64,000 nt of DNA from Ctenosaura bakeri (lineage: Eukaryota > Chordata > Lepidosauria > Squamata > Iguanidae), in contig CAOLHI010002123.1 in assembly GCA_948474755.1 (NCBI GenBank), positions 744,001-808,000 of the forward strand. Reading direction: 5' to 3'. Below are positions 56,395 to 64,000 of this stretch, piece after piece. Made by a program: the position numbers and the translations under genes. A model generated the notes under the pieces. The model saw only the letters and a list, made by a program, of their open reading frames with translations, was not told where the DNA came from and made no database searches. The first letter of the stretch is position 1. Each line of letters begins with the position of its first letter.

Positions 56395-57210
56395 ATTTCC
56401 TCGTCCTCAAGTAAGGGGCATCTCTTACAGAAAGGGACACTTGTAGGAAATGAGACTAAACCTGTTAGGATTCAGCCTTCATTTAGCAGAGATACACAGA
56501 GAAGCGGTTAAAAGCTTGTCTAATGACTTGTGGCTTCAGTTGACTGATGCAATAAACACAAATGCAGGCAGCTTTGAATAAAAGACTTAAGATACTTTAC
56601 TAATGGCTTGTTCATTTACATCTGTATTGATAGTCTGCTACTTGTCTAACTAGTGAATAGGTAGGATCTTCGGTATTAACTCACCATCCTGCTTGATGGG
56701 ATGCGAAGCATGCAGATAGTTCAGAAGAAAGCAGCCTTGAGGACAAACAAAGAATAGAAGAAAAGAAAATGAGTCTGAGAGGAGGGTCTTAACTTTAAGA
56801 CCAATGACCTAAGCACAGTCCTGGGTCACATGATCTGATCACCTGAGAACTAAAGGTATTTATGATCATACAATAAAAGACAGAGAAAGCAAATGGAGAA
56901 GATCTGACATGCAGGAAACCCTATCTGGCTATTTTGCCCACTTGTTCTAGAAACAAGATGGGGGGGGTGAGAGATTGCTGGAATTTTCCAACAACACTTA
57001 GCAACCCTTTCTCTTTGGAAGTCTTCAAAGAAGTGAGATGGCGTAGGGGGGACACAGTGTGACCCCAGTCTCAAATGCCCTCCTGCCCTTGTGGACAGGT
57101 CTTCAACTTCTGGGTGTATAAGGCTCCTCACCCTAAAACCCTCTGTGGCCCACAGTTTTCCTTTTAAAGACAAATGGAGACAGAATGAGACTCCACCACA
57201 GCTGCCAAAG
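56395..57210. repeat. Unnamed repeat shared with 53700-54130
   Basis: 56530-57000 repeats the phrases listed for the 53.7 kb copy (CACATGATCTGATCACCTGA followed by AAAGGTATTTATGATCATAC). The rest is unique. Confidence 0.45.
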
Positions 57211-57214
57211 TTCT

Positions 57215-57378
57215 GTTCTATGGGATTCTATAGGTTACTATAGTTCAGGGAAAGAATGTTTAGAATCTTTTAGCCAGAGAGCTCTGGTCCCTCTTCAAAC
57301 TACAACCTCCAGGCTTCCATAGGAGGTTGCCATGGCAGTTAAAAAGGAATTGTAGTGCTATAATTCTGTGGTGTAACA
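57215..57378. mobile_element. Family P, long-centre subfamily, strongly decayed
   Basis: TTTTAGCCAGAGAGCTCTGG and TCCATAGGAGGTTGCCATGG survive. The ends are hard to place. Confidence 0.55.
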
Positions 57379-57639
57379 GGTCCCCAAGTAAAACAGAAGT
57401 ATTTAGACTAGTCCGCTTATTGCCCTCTCCCCGCCCACAGAAGGCGACTCAATTGGCCCAAGTCCACACAATTTCAGATATGCCCCAGTGCGGATAGATG
57501 GTGCTGTAATGTGGACATATTCTGCTTAGAGAACGTCCAGATTATTCAGAAAGATTGCTATCATGCGCGTAAATCATGCGATTTTAAAAAAATCATTGAC
57601 CTCCCTGGGATTTCACCAGCGGCTGAGGGACTGTAAACA

Positions 57640-57862
57640 AGATCTCCACGAAGATCGGTTGCGGACCGAAACATTAGGAAGAACTGCCTGGCGGTACGAG
57701 CGGTTCCCCAGCGCTGCCTCGGTGGAGTCTCCTTTGGAGGTTTTTAAACAGAGGCCGGATGACCATCTGTCGGGAGTGCTTTGATTGCGTCTTCCTGATT
57801 GGCAGGATGGAGTTGGACTAGAGGGCCCTTGCGATCAGTTCCAACTCTAGGATTCAATGAAA
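57640..57862 (+). mobile_element. CR1 LINE 3' end, CpG-rich copy
   Basis: CATTAGGAAGAACTGCCTGG, CGGTGGAGTCTCCTTTGGAG and CAGTTCCAACTCTAGGATTC. It keeps many CpGs that other CR1 copies in the window have lost. Confidence 0.88.
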
Positions 57863-57965
57863 GATTTGCTTAAATATTGTGTATTCTTTATATTTCACTG
57901 ACGGTCACCCATAAAACCGAGCTCTCGAAAAATCGTCCTGCATTTCTCAGTACCAGCACCTTAGC

Positions 57966-58160
57966 GTTGTTGTGCGCCTTCCAGTCCTTTCGGACTTATG
58001 GTGAGCCTAAGACGAGCCCATAGCAGGGTATTTGGGGCTGAGAGTGTGGTGCGCCCATGATCAGCCAGTGGGTTTCCATGGCCAAGCAGGGATTCGAACC
58101 CAAATCTCCAGCGTCATCGTCCCACGCTCGAACCACTGTCCCACGCTGGTTCTCGAGTCC
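57966..58160 (-). mobile_element. tRNA-SINE, short subfamily
   Basis: Reverse copy from GTTGTGCGCCTTCCAGTCCT to CTCGAACCACTGTCCCACGC. CpG-rich. Confidence 0.9.
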
Positions 58161-58161
58161 G

Positions 58162-58445
58162 TGTTTCTCCTCCAAACCTACTCCTGAAAAGAAACGGAGG
58201 CTGTCGTAGTTTGGACACTTCATGAGACCGTATGGATTCATCAGAAGAGAGGACAATGGGAATACAGTACAGTGGGAAGCAGGAGGCAAAGAGAGAGGGG
58301 GCGTTGCAGGAGGACGGACTGCCGGGAGAAAGCCACAGCCCTGAATTCGCAGGAACTCAGAGGGCTGGTGAGAAGAGAGTGACTTGGAGATCTCGCATTG
58401 ATAAGGTCGCCCAACATCAAAGCCGAGTTGAAAGCAGTTAACAGC
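58162..58445 (+). mobile_element. LINE 3' end (LINE2/RTE-like)
   Basis: GAAACGGAGGCTGTCGTAGT followed by TTGGACACTTCATGAGA, GAAAGCCACAGCCCTGAATT and the tail GAGTTGAAAGCAGTTAACAG parallel the copies at 49950 and 60055. Confidence 0.65.
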
Positions 58446-58469
58446 GAACTTCCTGGTTCAGGTGTAAGC

Positions 58470-58830
58470 CCCCGCTCTGCTGTAAATGACACTAGTAGCA
58501 GCTGGGGCGAGCAAAGCTTTAAGGCAGTAACGCTCCCAGTAAGAATTCTGCCTCCCCCGAAACTTTCCTCCAGTCCCCAGATTTCTAGCTTTGCAGAGGA
58601 GGAGACCCTGAGCACCGTTCACGCTGAGCGCTTTTGTGTTAAGTCTGTTCGCCTTACCCGGGTTACTTCCATTGTCTTTTTCTTTGGGTGCCTGATTTGT
58701 GTCTCTAAAGCTGTAAGTTACTGCGACATTTTGGGAAACAAATGAAAATTTCATGGGAGGGGAAGAATTCTTATTGGGGAGGCAATGCCTTCATTTCCCC
58801 CCGTAGCTACACCCCTGACTAGTACTGGTA
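58470..58830 (+). repeat. Unclassified repeat (family Y)
   Basis: Shares AAGAATTCTGCCTCCCC and CCAGATTTCTAGCTTTGC with 3620-3930. It ends near GTAGCTACACCCCTGAC. Confidence 0.4.
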
Positions 58831-58910
58831 CCTGGTTGTATTTTCCCCATTATTTCTGCTTCCAGGAGCAACATTCTCGTTCCACTGTTACGCGGCAACC
58901 GTGGCTGCTT

Positions 58911-59103
58911 CCAGAGGCAGCTTGGTGTAGCGGTTTGAGCCCTGGACTACGAACCTGAAGACCAGGGTTCGATTCCCGGCTCAGACAGGGAAACCCACTG
59001 AGTGACCTCGGGTGCGTCACACACTCTCAGCCCCAGAGACCCCCGCGCTGGGTTCGCTTTAGGGCCGGCATAAGTTGAAAAGGACTTGAAGGCACACAAC
59101 ACG
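58911..59103 (+). mobile_element. tRNA-SINE, short subfamily, best-preserved promoter
   Basis: The A box TGTAGCGGTTTGAG and B box GGTTCGATTCC are both intact. The tail is AGGACTTGAAGGCACACAAC. A young-looking copy. Confidence 0.93.
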
Positions 59104-59134
59104 GCTGCTTTGAAGCATGCAATACAGCAGTTCC

Positions 59135-59375
59135 AAGGAGACCCAGCGTGGTGCAATGCTTTGAGCTTTGGACTGGGACTGTAGAGAACCAGGGCTGGAA
59201 TCCCCGCTCAGCCATTGAAACCCCCTGGATGACCTTCGGCAAGTCGCACTCTCTCAGCCTCAGAGGAAGGCAAATGCACACACTTTCCAAAAAAAAAACC
59301 CCTTTGCTAAGATCGCCTTAGGGCCTCCAGGCGTAGTAAACGACTTGAAGGCACACAACAACTGCAAGAACAACA
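59135..59375 (+). mobile_element. tRNA-SINE, long subfamily
   Basis: CCCAGCGTGGTGCAATGCTT to CGACTTGAAGGCACACAACA, with an (A)10 insertion at 59289-59298. Confidence 0.92.
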
Positions 59376-59389
59376 ACCGTAGCAGTTAC

Positions 59390-59575
59390 AAGGTTGCCCT
59401 CGCTTTCCTTTGATACTGAGAGGGCCGTGACCCAGTGGGTTTCTATGGCTGAGGGAGGACTGGAACCCTGCTCTCCTGGACACCTACTGCAGCCCAGGCA
59501 GTTGATGACCGAGGATCTTGGAGACCACTCACACATAAAGTCGCCATAAGCTGAAGTCGACTCCTAATAGGCGAG
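59390..59575 (-). mobile_element. tRNA-SINE, rearranged
   Basis: Reverse body (GATACTGAGAGGGCCGTGAC, CAGTGGGTTTCTATGGCTGA) is followed by a forward tail scrap (GTCGCCATAAGCTGAAGTCG). Confidence 0.65.
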
Positions 59576-59580
59576 TGTTG

Positions 59581-59756
59581 GGCCATTTCCGCACTAGCCT
59601 GTTATAGCACTATGATTCCACTTGCAACATCCTATGGAATCCTGGAGTTTGCAGTTTCGGGAGGGGCCGGCGGGCTCCTCCCGAAACTGCAAACCCCAGG
59701 ATTCCATAGGATGTTACAAGTGGAATCATAGCGCTACAACAGGCTAATGCGAAGAT
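59581..59756. mobile_element. Family P, right terminus decayed
   Basis: The left end and both arms are clear, and both arms have the CACTTGCAAC/GTTACAAGTG type. The right end is decayed (AATGCGAAGATAG), so no TSD can be read. Confidence 0.93.
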
Positions 59757-60054
59757 AGAGTGGACTACAGTTCTTTGCAACCTGGTGGGAATAAGCAGCA
59801 TTAATTCGACCGGGCTTACTTCCGAGGAAACATGCGCTGGGGTCTGGTTTAGAAATGGCTACCTTGCCCCCCCCCGCCCCTATCCCATAGTCAGTGCCAT
59901 GATCCACCCTCCTTTGGACCTCAAATCAGAACAATGTGTGGTTAGGTATTCTACCTTTCCTCTCCTCGAAGGAAGCCAGCCTCTTCCTAATTTTGGCCCG
60001 AGGTTCCTTGGGGCTCAGCACCACGGATTTTAGGTAGCGACTTTTTCATCTTCG

Positions 60055-60490
60055 AAGGAAAACAAGGCAAGACAATTTCTGAGCATGCTTTCCATGCGTG
60101 GTTGCGAATGCTGGGCAGTGAAGAAAGCTGCTAGGAAGAGCATCCACTCATTTGAAACGAGGAGAGTTCTGCGGATACCGTGGGCAGCCAAAGAGGCAGC
60201 TAAATGGCTCCGAACCCGAATCAAGCCTAGAAACGAAAATGACCAAACTGAGGCTATGGTACTTTGGACATATCATGAAATGGCAGGACTCGTTGGAGCT
60301 TTAGACCATATTGTTTGATAAAGCGAAGGCGGTGGGAAAAGAGGAGACCCCGATTTAAAGTGAATTGACTCAGTCAAGGAAGCCACAGCCCTGAGTTCAC
60401 AAGACCTTGACCGAAAATCTTCGAGATCTCCCATTCAATAAGACCGTTATAAGTCGAAATCGACTTGAGGGCAACTAACAGCAAGAACAC
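60055..60490 (+). mobile_element. LINE 3' end (LINE2/RTE-like), longest copy
   Basis: Frames read CECWAVKKAARKSIHSFETR, then TKLRLWYFGHIM, and the end reads ISRNRLEGN. This is the C-terminal part of a non-LTR retrotransposon reverse transcriptase ORF. The tail AAATCGACTTGAGGGCAACT matches the SINE tails. Several frame breaks. Confidence 0.75.
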
Positions 60491-60494
60491 GATG

Positions 60495-60830
60495 GGCATT
60501 GAATAGGCTAAGCTTCTACACACTTACACAGTATAAACAGAAATCTGCTCAGAGCTGTAAGGGAAATAAAAACTTACTGGGACAGAGCTGTAGACATCTA
60601 ATAATTGCAGCCTGAAATCACAACCCCACCCCAGTTTGAATTCCTGCTCTCTCCTCATTCAATTTTAAGACTGTGACTTAAAGCAGACTCTGTGGCTTTC
60701 ACGCCCGCCAGATTTCTCCTCCTTCCCTTTCTCTCTCCCTACTTTGTTTTATTATCTAGATGACGACGAATTCTGCAGAATCCGAAAGCTTACACAGTTT
60801 TGGAACATTTGGGTTGATCTTTTAAAGACA
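60495..60830. other. No gene or repeat recognised
   Basis: Unique sequence. Confidence 0.45.
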
Positions 60831-60832
60831 TT

Positions 60833-61205
60833 AGAGCCAGAGAGGTATAGTGGCCTGAGCGCTGGGCTACGACTCCGGAGACCAGGGCTGGATTCCTCGC
60901 TCGGCTGTGGAAAGCCACCTGGGGGCGTCACATACTCTCAGCCCCAGAAAACCCCGTGATAGGTTCGCCTTAGGACTGCTCTAACTCAGGCCATTTCCGC
61001 ACTAGCCTGTTATAGCGCGATGATTCCACTTTCAACATCCTCTGGAATCCTGGGGCTTGGAGTTTCGGGAGGGGCCGGCAGGCCCCTCCCGAAACTGCAA
61101 ACCCCAGGATTCCAGAGGATGTTGAAAGTGGAATCATCGCGCTATAACAGGCTAGTGCGGAAATGGCCTCAGAAACGACTTGAAAGCACACGACAACAAC
61201 AATAA
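60833..61205 (+). mobile_element. tRNA-SINE, short subfamily, interrupted by family P
   Basis: 60833-60988 and 61172-61205 rejoin as CTCTAACTCAGAAACGACTT once the MITE and one TCA are removed, giving the expected SINE tail. Confidence 0.95.
60989..61168. mobile_element. Family P, youngest-looking copy, intact TSD
   Basis: TCA flanks both ends. The arms differ at only about two positions (GGCTTGGAG against CTGCAAACC) plus the centre, and both carry CCTCTGG. CpG sites are retained. Confidence 0.98.
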
Positions 61206-61446
61206 TGACATTTCCCTAATATCGTTTTAGGATTTTTTTATGACTATCCCTACTGCATGATTTTTTTTCTTACCATATTACTGCTTTCAGTCTCTCATTT
61301 CCGCCCCCTGTCTAGCTATAATCTTTCAGATTTAAACTGTCTTTGGATGTGCACGTGTCAACGTAAGGCATTTAAAAAGTCCGTTTATTCCAGTAGAGGA
61401 AATGTAAATATGTTCTTACTTCTGCTATGAAAATCATCGGTACTTG

Positions 61447-61537
61447 GACTGCAATCTTATACCCACTTAGCTAGGAGTAAACCCCATCGAACTTAATGAG
61501 GTTTACTTCTGAATACATGTATATGGGATTTTGCTGT
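61447..61537. repeat. CTGCAATCTTATACCCACTTA dispersed repeat
   Basis: GGAGTAAACCCCATCGAACT and ATGAGGTTTACTTCTGAATA form an inverted pair. Scraps lie at 26344, 39908, 59800 and 63556. Confidence 0.65.
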
Positions 61538-61539
61538 CG

Positions 61540-62945
61540 AAGTGCATAACACTGCCTGGATCGTGCCCTTCTTGTTCAGTTGTTTTAATACTGTCTTTTT
61601 GTATATATTCCAAAAGCCGGATTTTCACAGAAATCGAAGTGATATTTCTTTTTCGTTTCAAACAGATTTACTTCTCTATTCACACAACTCTACGTCCTAA
61701 ACTTATATGGGGTTGTTTTTCTTCCAGTGTCAAAACTATTTACCATTTGGGATTGTTTTGGTTGGTTAATCAAACTGTTGTTGCCTATTAACAAAATAAG
61801 GAGCTAGTGTTTCTCACTAATAAAAATGTACTGTTTTGTTATTGATAAAAATTGATCTATTTCATTTTTGTTAAAACTGATTGTTTTTTTAAAAGAATTA
61901 CTGAAGAGAGAGGTTCACGTCTTTTACCATAGAAATGCCAATTTTTTTAAAAAAAGAAGTCAAACGTTGACAGTAGTTTGTTTCTGACCAAATCTCCATT
62001 TGTTAGGATTTTTATATAAAACTATCCGTTCGCATGTCAGATTAATATGAGAGTGAGAAAAAAACACGGTTGTTTATAATTACAACCAATTTTGAAATAG
62101 GACATAACTGAAGAAAACATTTTTCCCTGCGCTCTTTCTTCCCTCAAAACTCTCCAAGTTATTTGAGGAGCGAGAAATCTGATGCTCCAAGAATCGACTG
62201 AAAAAAAGTGCCTCAAAACTAGATTTTCTTAAAATCGTCTGTGTGAAATAGATTCTTTTCTGGTTTCTCTCTCTGCCGCCTAAACGGTTAACTTTCAGGA
62301 AACAGTGTCACTAATAATTATTTTTTTAAAAAAAAATTGTCCAGAAGGCACGGATATAGCCCTTAATTGGTAAGTGAATCGGGGCAGAGGCTGCTAACTT
62401 CGCACAGAACTGGAAAATTAGAATCCTACGAACGTCCCCCAGTTAAACATTTTCTGTCCGATTAATCGTCTGTCTGCCTTTCCACGAATAAAATACTATA
62501 AATAAAATACTATGCAATTTTCAGATGGAGACAACTTTTGATGTGTCCACAGCAGCGCAAACAGACCTGTCCTACAATGTTGTCCGTTACTGCAAAAGAA
62601 AGCGATCTTTAGTGTTTTTCCGAACTTTCCCTGTTGCGGAGAGAGTAACACGCCAGTTAAAAACGCCCGCGCCACAGAATGCGTGGGTTCCCACGAAACC
62701 TGGCAGCCTCAGCCTCGATGCTGGGAACTCTCCCTTCGCCCATTAAAATTGGACCCTTGCGATTAATCAATTAAAGGCAGAGTTGATTTATCTACCAACG
62801 CAAGCTTGGCCACCAACGACAAAAGCCATAATCGATGGGATATAGCTCCATGAGGGGGAAAAAGTCGCTTTCTTCTTTTCCCCTTGTACAGTACCCTTGC
62901 TTGCTTCTGAAGGGTGGTGTTCGCCCGCCCCCTCCAGACAAGCTT
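61540..62945. other. Repeat-free unique sequence, no gene called
   Basis: About 1.4 kb with no recognised transposon, AT-rich at 61.8-62.4 kb and CpG-bearing at 62.6-62.75 kb. A 14-bp-period duplication of AATAAAATACTAT lies at 62487-62513. Confidence 0.45.
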
Positions 62946-62949
62946 CCCT

Positions 62950-63111
62950 GGCCACTTCCGCACTAGCCTGTTATAGCGCGATGATTCCACTTTCAACCTC
63001 CTATGGAATCCTGGGGTTTGCAGTTTCGGGAGGGGCCGGCCGACCCCCAGGATTCCATAGGAGGTTCAAAGTGGAATCATAGCGCTAGAACAGCCTAGTG
63101 CGGAAGTGGCT
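62950..63111. mobile_element. Family P, intact TSD
   Basis: CCT flanks both ends (62947-62949 and 63112-63114). Both arms carry CAACCTCC/GGAGGTT, as in the 42161 copy. Confidence 0.96.
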
Positions 63112-63125
63112 CCTGTTTTAAAGCC

Positions 63126-63206
63126 ATGGACGCGATAAGAGAATTCGTTCCTCCCTCCCACCCCCGTTTTGCCTGGTCCCCTGACGTTTTTGAACAATTC
63201 ACGCAG
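63126..63206 (+). other. Speculative short coding exon
   Basis: GCCATGG (ATG at 63126) opens 27 codons, starting MDAIREFVPPSHPR. It reaches exactly CAG^GTAAGT, a consensus splice donor, at 63206/63207, and the frame stops soon after if unspliced. It lies 15 bases past a MITE. No family is recognised and chance is quite possible. Confidence 0.2.
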
Positions 63207-63375
63207 GTAAGTCTTCAAGGATTCCGTAGTCATTTTTGAAGTAGTGGGTCAACATTAACAGGCAGGTTGTTACTGATTTTGCCTCCTTCCAGGTCCTTGT
63301 TTTCCCCCACTCATTACTCTATAATTCAGTTATTGTTAAATATGAAGACTCTTATGAGAAGTGTCCACCGCTGTG

Positions 63376-63552
63376 TCCAGGAGTGCTCCTTGGTGTCCTC
63401 GTGTGCCCGATTTCCGGCGACCCTAAGACGCACCTATCACGGAGTCTTCTGGGGCTGAGAAGGTGTGACCCGGTGGGTTTAGGGCTGAGCGGGGACCTGG
63501 TCTGGAGGTCGTAGTCCAACGCTCAGACCACTACACTAGGCTAGCTCTCGGG
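63376..63552 (-). mobile_element. tRNA-SINE, short subfamily
   Basis: Reverse copy GTGTCCTCGTGTGCCCGATT to CTCAGACCACTACACTAGGC, CpG-rich. Confidence 0.88.
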
Positions 63553-63555
63553 GGA

Positions 63556-63598
63556 GTTTACTCCCAGGTAAACACGCACAGGATAGATTGCAGTCACG
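63556..63598. repeat. Fragment of GTTTACTCCCAGGTAAACAC repeat
   Basis: TTTACTCCCAGGTAAACACG and ATAGATTGCAGTCACG match the 61447 family in reverse. Confidence 0.5.
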
Positions 63599-63599
63599 A

Positions 63600-63770
63600 T
63601 GTAGTGGTCGTGGCTCAGCCACGGAAACTCACTGAGCAACCTTCAGCAGGTCACACTCTCTCAGCCTCAGAGGAAGGCAATGGCAAAACCCCTCTGAACA
63701 TATCTCGCTAAGAAAACACGTGATCGGGTCGCCCTAGGTCGTGAATGACTTGAAGGAACAAGGCACCAAA
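63600..63770 (+). mobile_element. tRNA-SINE, long subfamily, head truncated
   Basis: GTAGTGGTCGTGGCTCAGCC, CTCTCAGCCTCAGAGGAAGG and AATGACTTGAAGGAACAAGG. The B-box region is missing. Confidence 0.88.
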
Positions 63771-63836
63771 AAGACTGCGGATACCCGGAGGCTCAACAAG
63801 CGATCCGTGCCTTCCCCTTTCTTCGTATTCGGAGGC
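63771..63836 (+). promoter_or_regulatory. Candidate 5' UTR / CpG-rich promoter region
   Basis: About 65 bases between the SINE end and the ATG hold several CpGs and a pyrimidine run (CCTTCCCCTTTCTTCG) that could serve as an initiator. There is no TATA box. Inferred only from the adjacent open frame and CpG content. Confidence 0.25.
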
Positions 63837-64000
63837 ATGGCAGCGGCAGTCTGTCTGAGCAAAAGAGTGATATCCGCGGGAATCCTGTTAGTCTCCAAGG
63901 CTGTTAACAGGATTCCTCGTCATCTCCTCCTATTGGGATGGATCCTTCCATTTCCACAGTTGGAACGATCAACTCCACAGATACCCCAGGAGTCCAATTT
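63837..64000 (+). CDS. Possible 5' end of a protein-coding gene, runs off the window
   Basis: ATG in good context (GGCATGG) opens 54 codons with no stop before the edge. The upstream in-frame stop is TAG at 63735-63737. The product starts MAAAVCLSKRVISAG. It has K9, R10, K21, R25 and R28, a leucine-rich stretch around residues 30-37, and no acidic residue before E43. That composition resembles a mitochondrial presequence or a short membrane anchor. Codons keep CpGs (GCG, TCC-GCG, CCT-CGT). No family is recognised, and it could be a chance frame. Confidence 0.4.
   Translation, partial: MAAAVCLSKRVISAGILLVSKAVNRIPRHLLLLGWILPFPQLERSTPQIPQESN

Noticed and set aside
58911..58985. Possible tRNA gene with good A and B boxes
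   Set aside because: It is the promoter head of a SINE; no acceptor stem closes.

Overview
The window is vertebrate nuclear DNA, almost certainly from a squamate reptile and perhaps an iguanian lizard. The evidence is its repeat set. It holds 5S-rRNA-headed SINEs of the kind known as 5S-Sauria, tRNA-headed SINEs, CR1 3' ends carrying the ATTCTATG tail, LINE2/RTE-like LINE tails, Penelope-like elements with GIY-YIG domains, one L1 tail, and many short fold-back DNA transposons. No host gene could be recognised with confidence. Nearly all open frames are chance frames or frames read through repeats.

Layout. From 0 to 57 kb the DNA is CpG-poor and intergenic or intronic, packed with decayed repeats and some stretches of unique sequence. 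One unique stretch, around 2.04-2.33 kb, looks like a possible enhancer. Penelope-like remnants lie at 9.97-10.75, 31.98-32.16, 34.74-35.95 and 47.84-48.1 kb. An L1 tail with its target duplication is at 21.15-21.66 kb. CR1 3' ends lie at 20.35-21.01, 31.42-31.56, 42.90-43.83, 44.55-44.81, 45.51-45.75, 55.99-56.39 and 57.64-57.86 kb. From about 57.4 kb to the end, both the repeats and the unique sequence keep many CpGs. A Kozak-type ATG at 63,837 opens a frame that runs off the right edge, and its start resembles a mitochondrial presequence. This is the best candidate for the 5' end of a gene, but its function is not recognised.

The dominant feature is a family of palindromic non-autonomous DNA transposons, called family P here. 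They are about 150-220 bp long with GGCCATTTCC termini, and there are about 30 whole or partial copies. Thirteen copies keep exact 3-bp target duplications of mixed sequence. The two arms of one copy often share the same private changes, and four half-copies stop at the palindrome centre. Several copies sit inside SINEs or a Penelope-like element, so P was active after those families. Longer relatives with GGCCC ends lie at 1-180, 4,420-5,172 and 40,334-40,746.

The tRNA-headed SINE, the 5S-headed SINE and a LINE all end in a similar 3' module (CCATAAGTC...GACTTGAAGGCA). That is the expected sign of SINEs mobilised by a partner LINE. Orders of insertion are readable in several nests, the clearest being CR1 inside a SINE inside an older DNA element at 45.2-46.05 kb.
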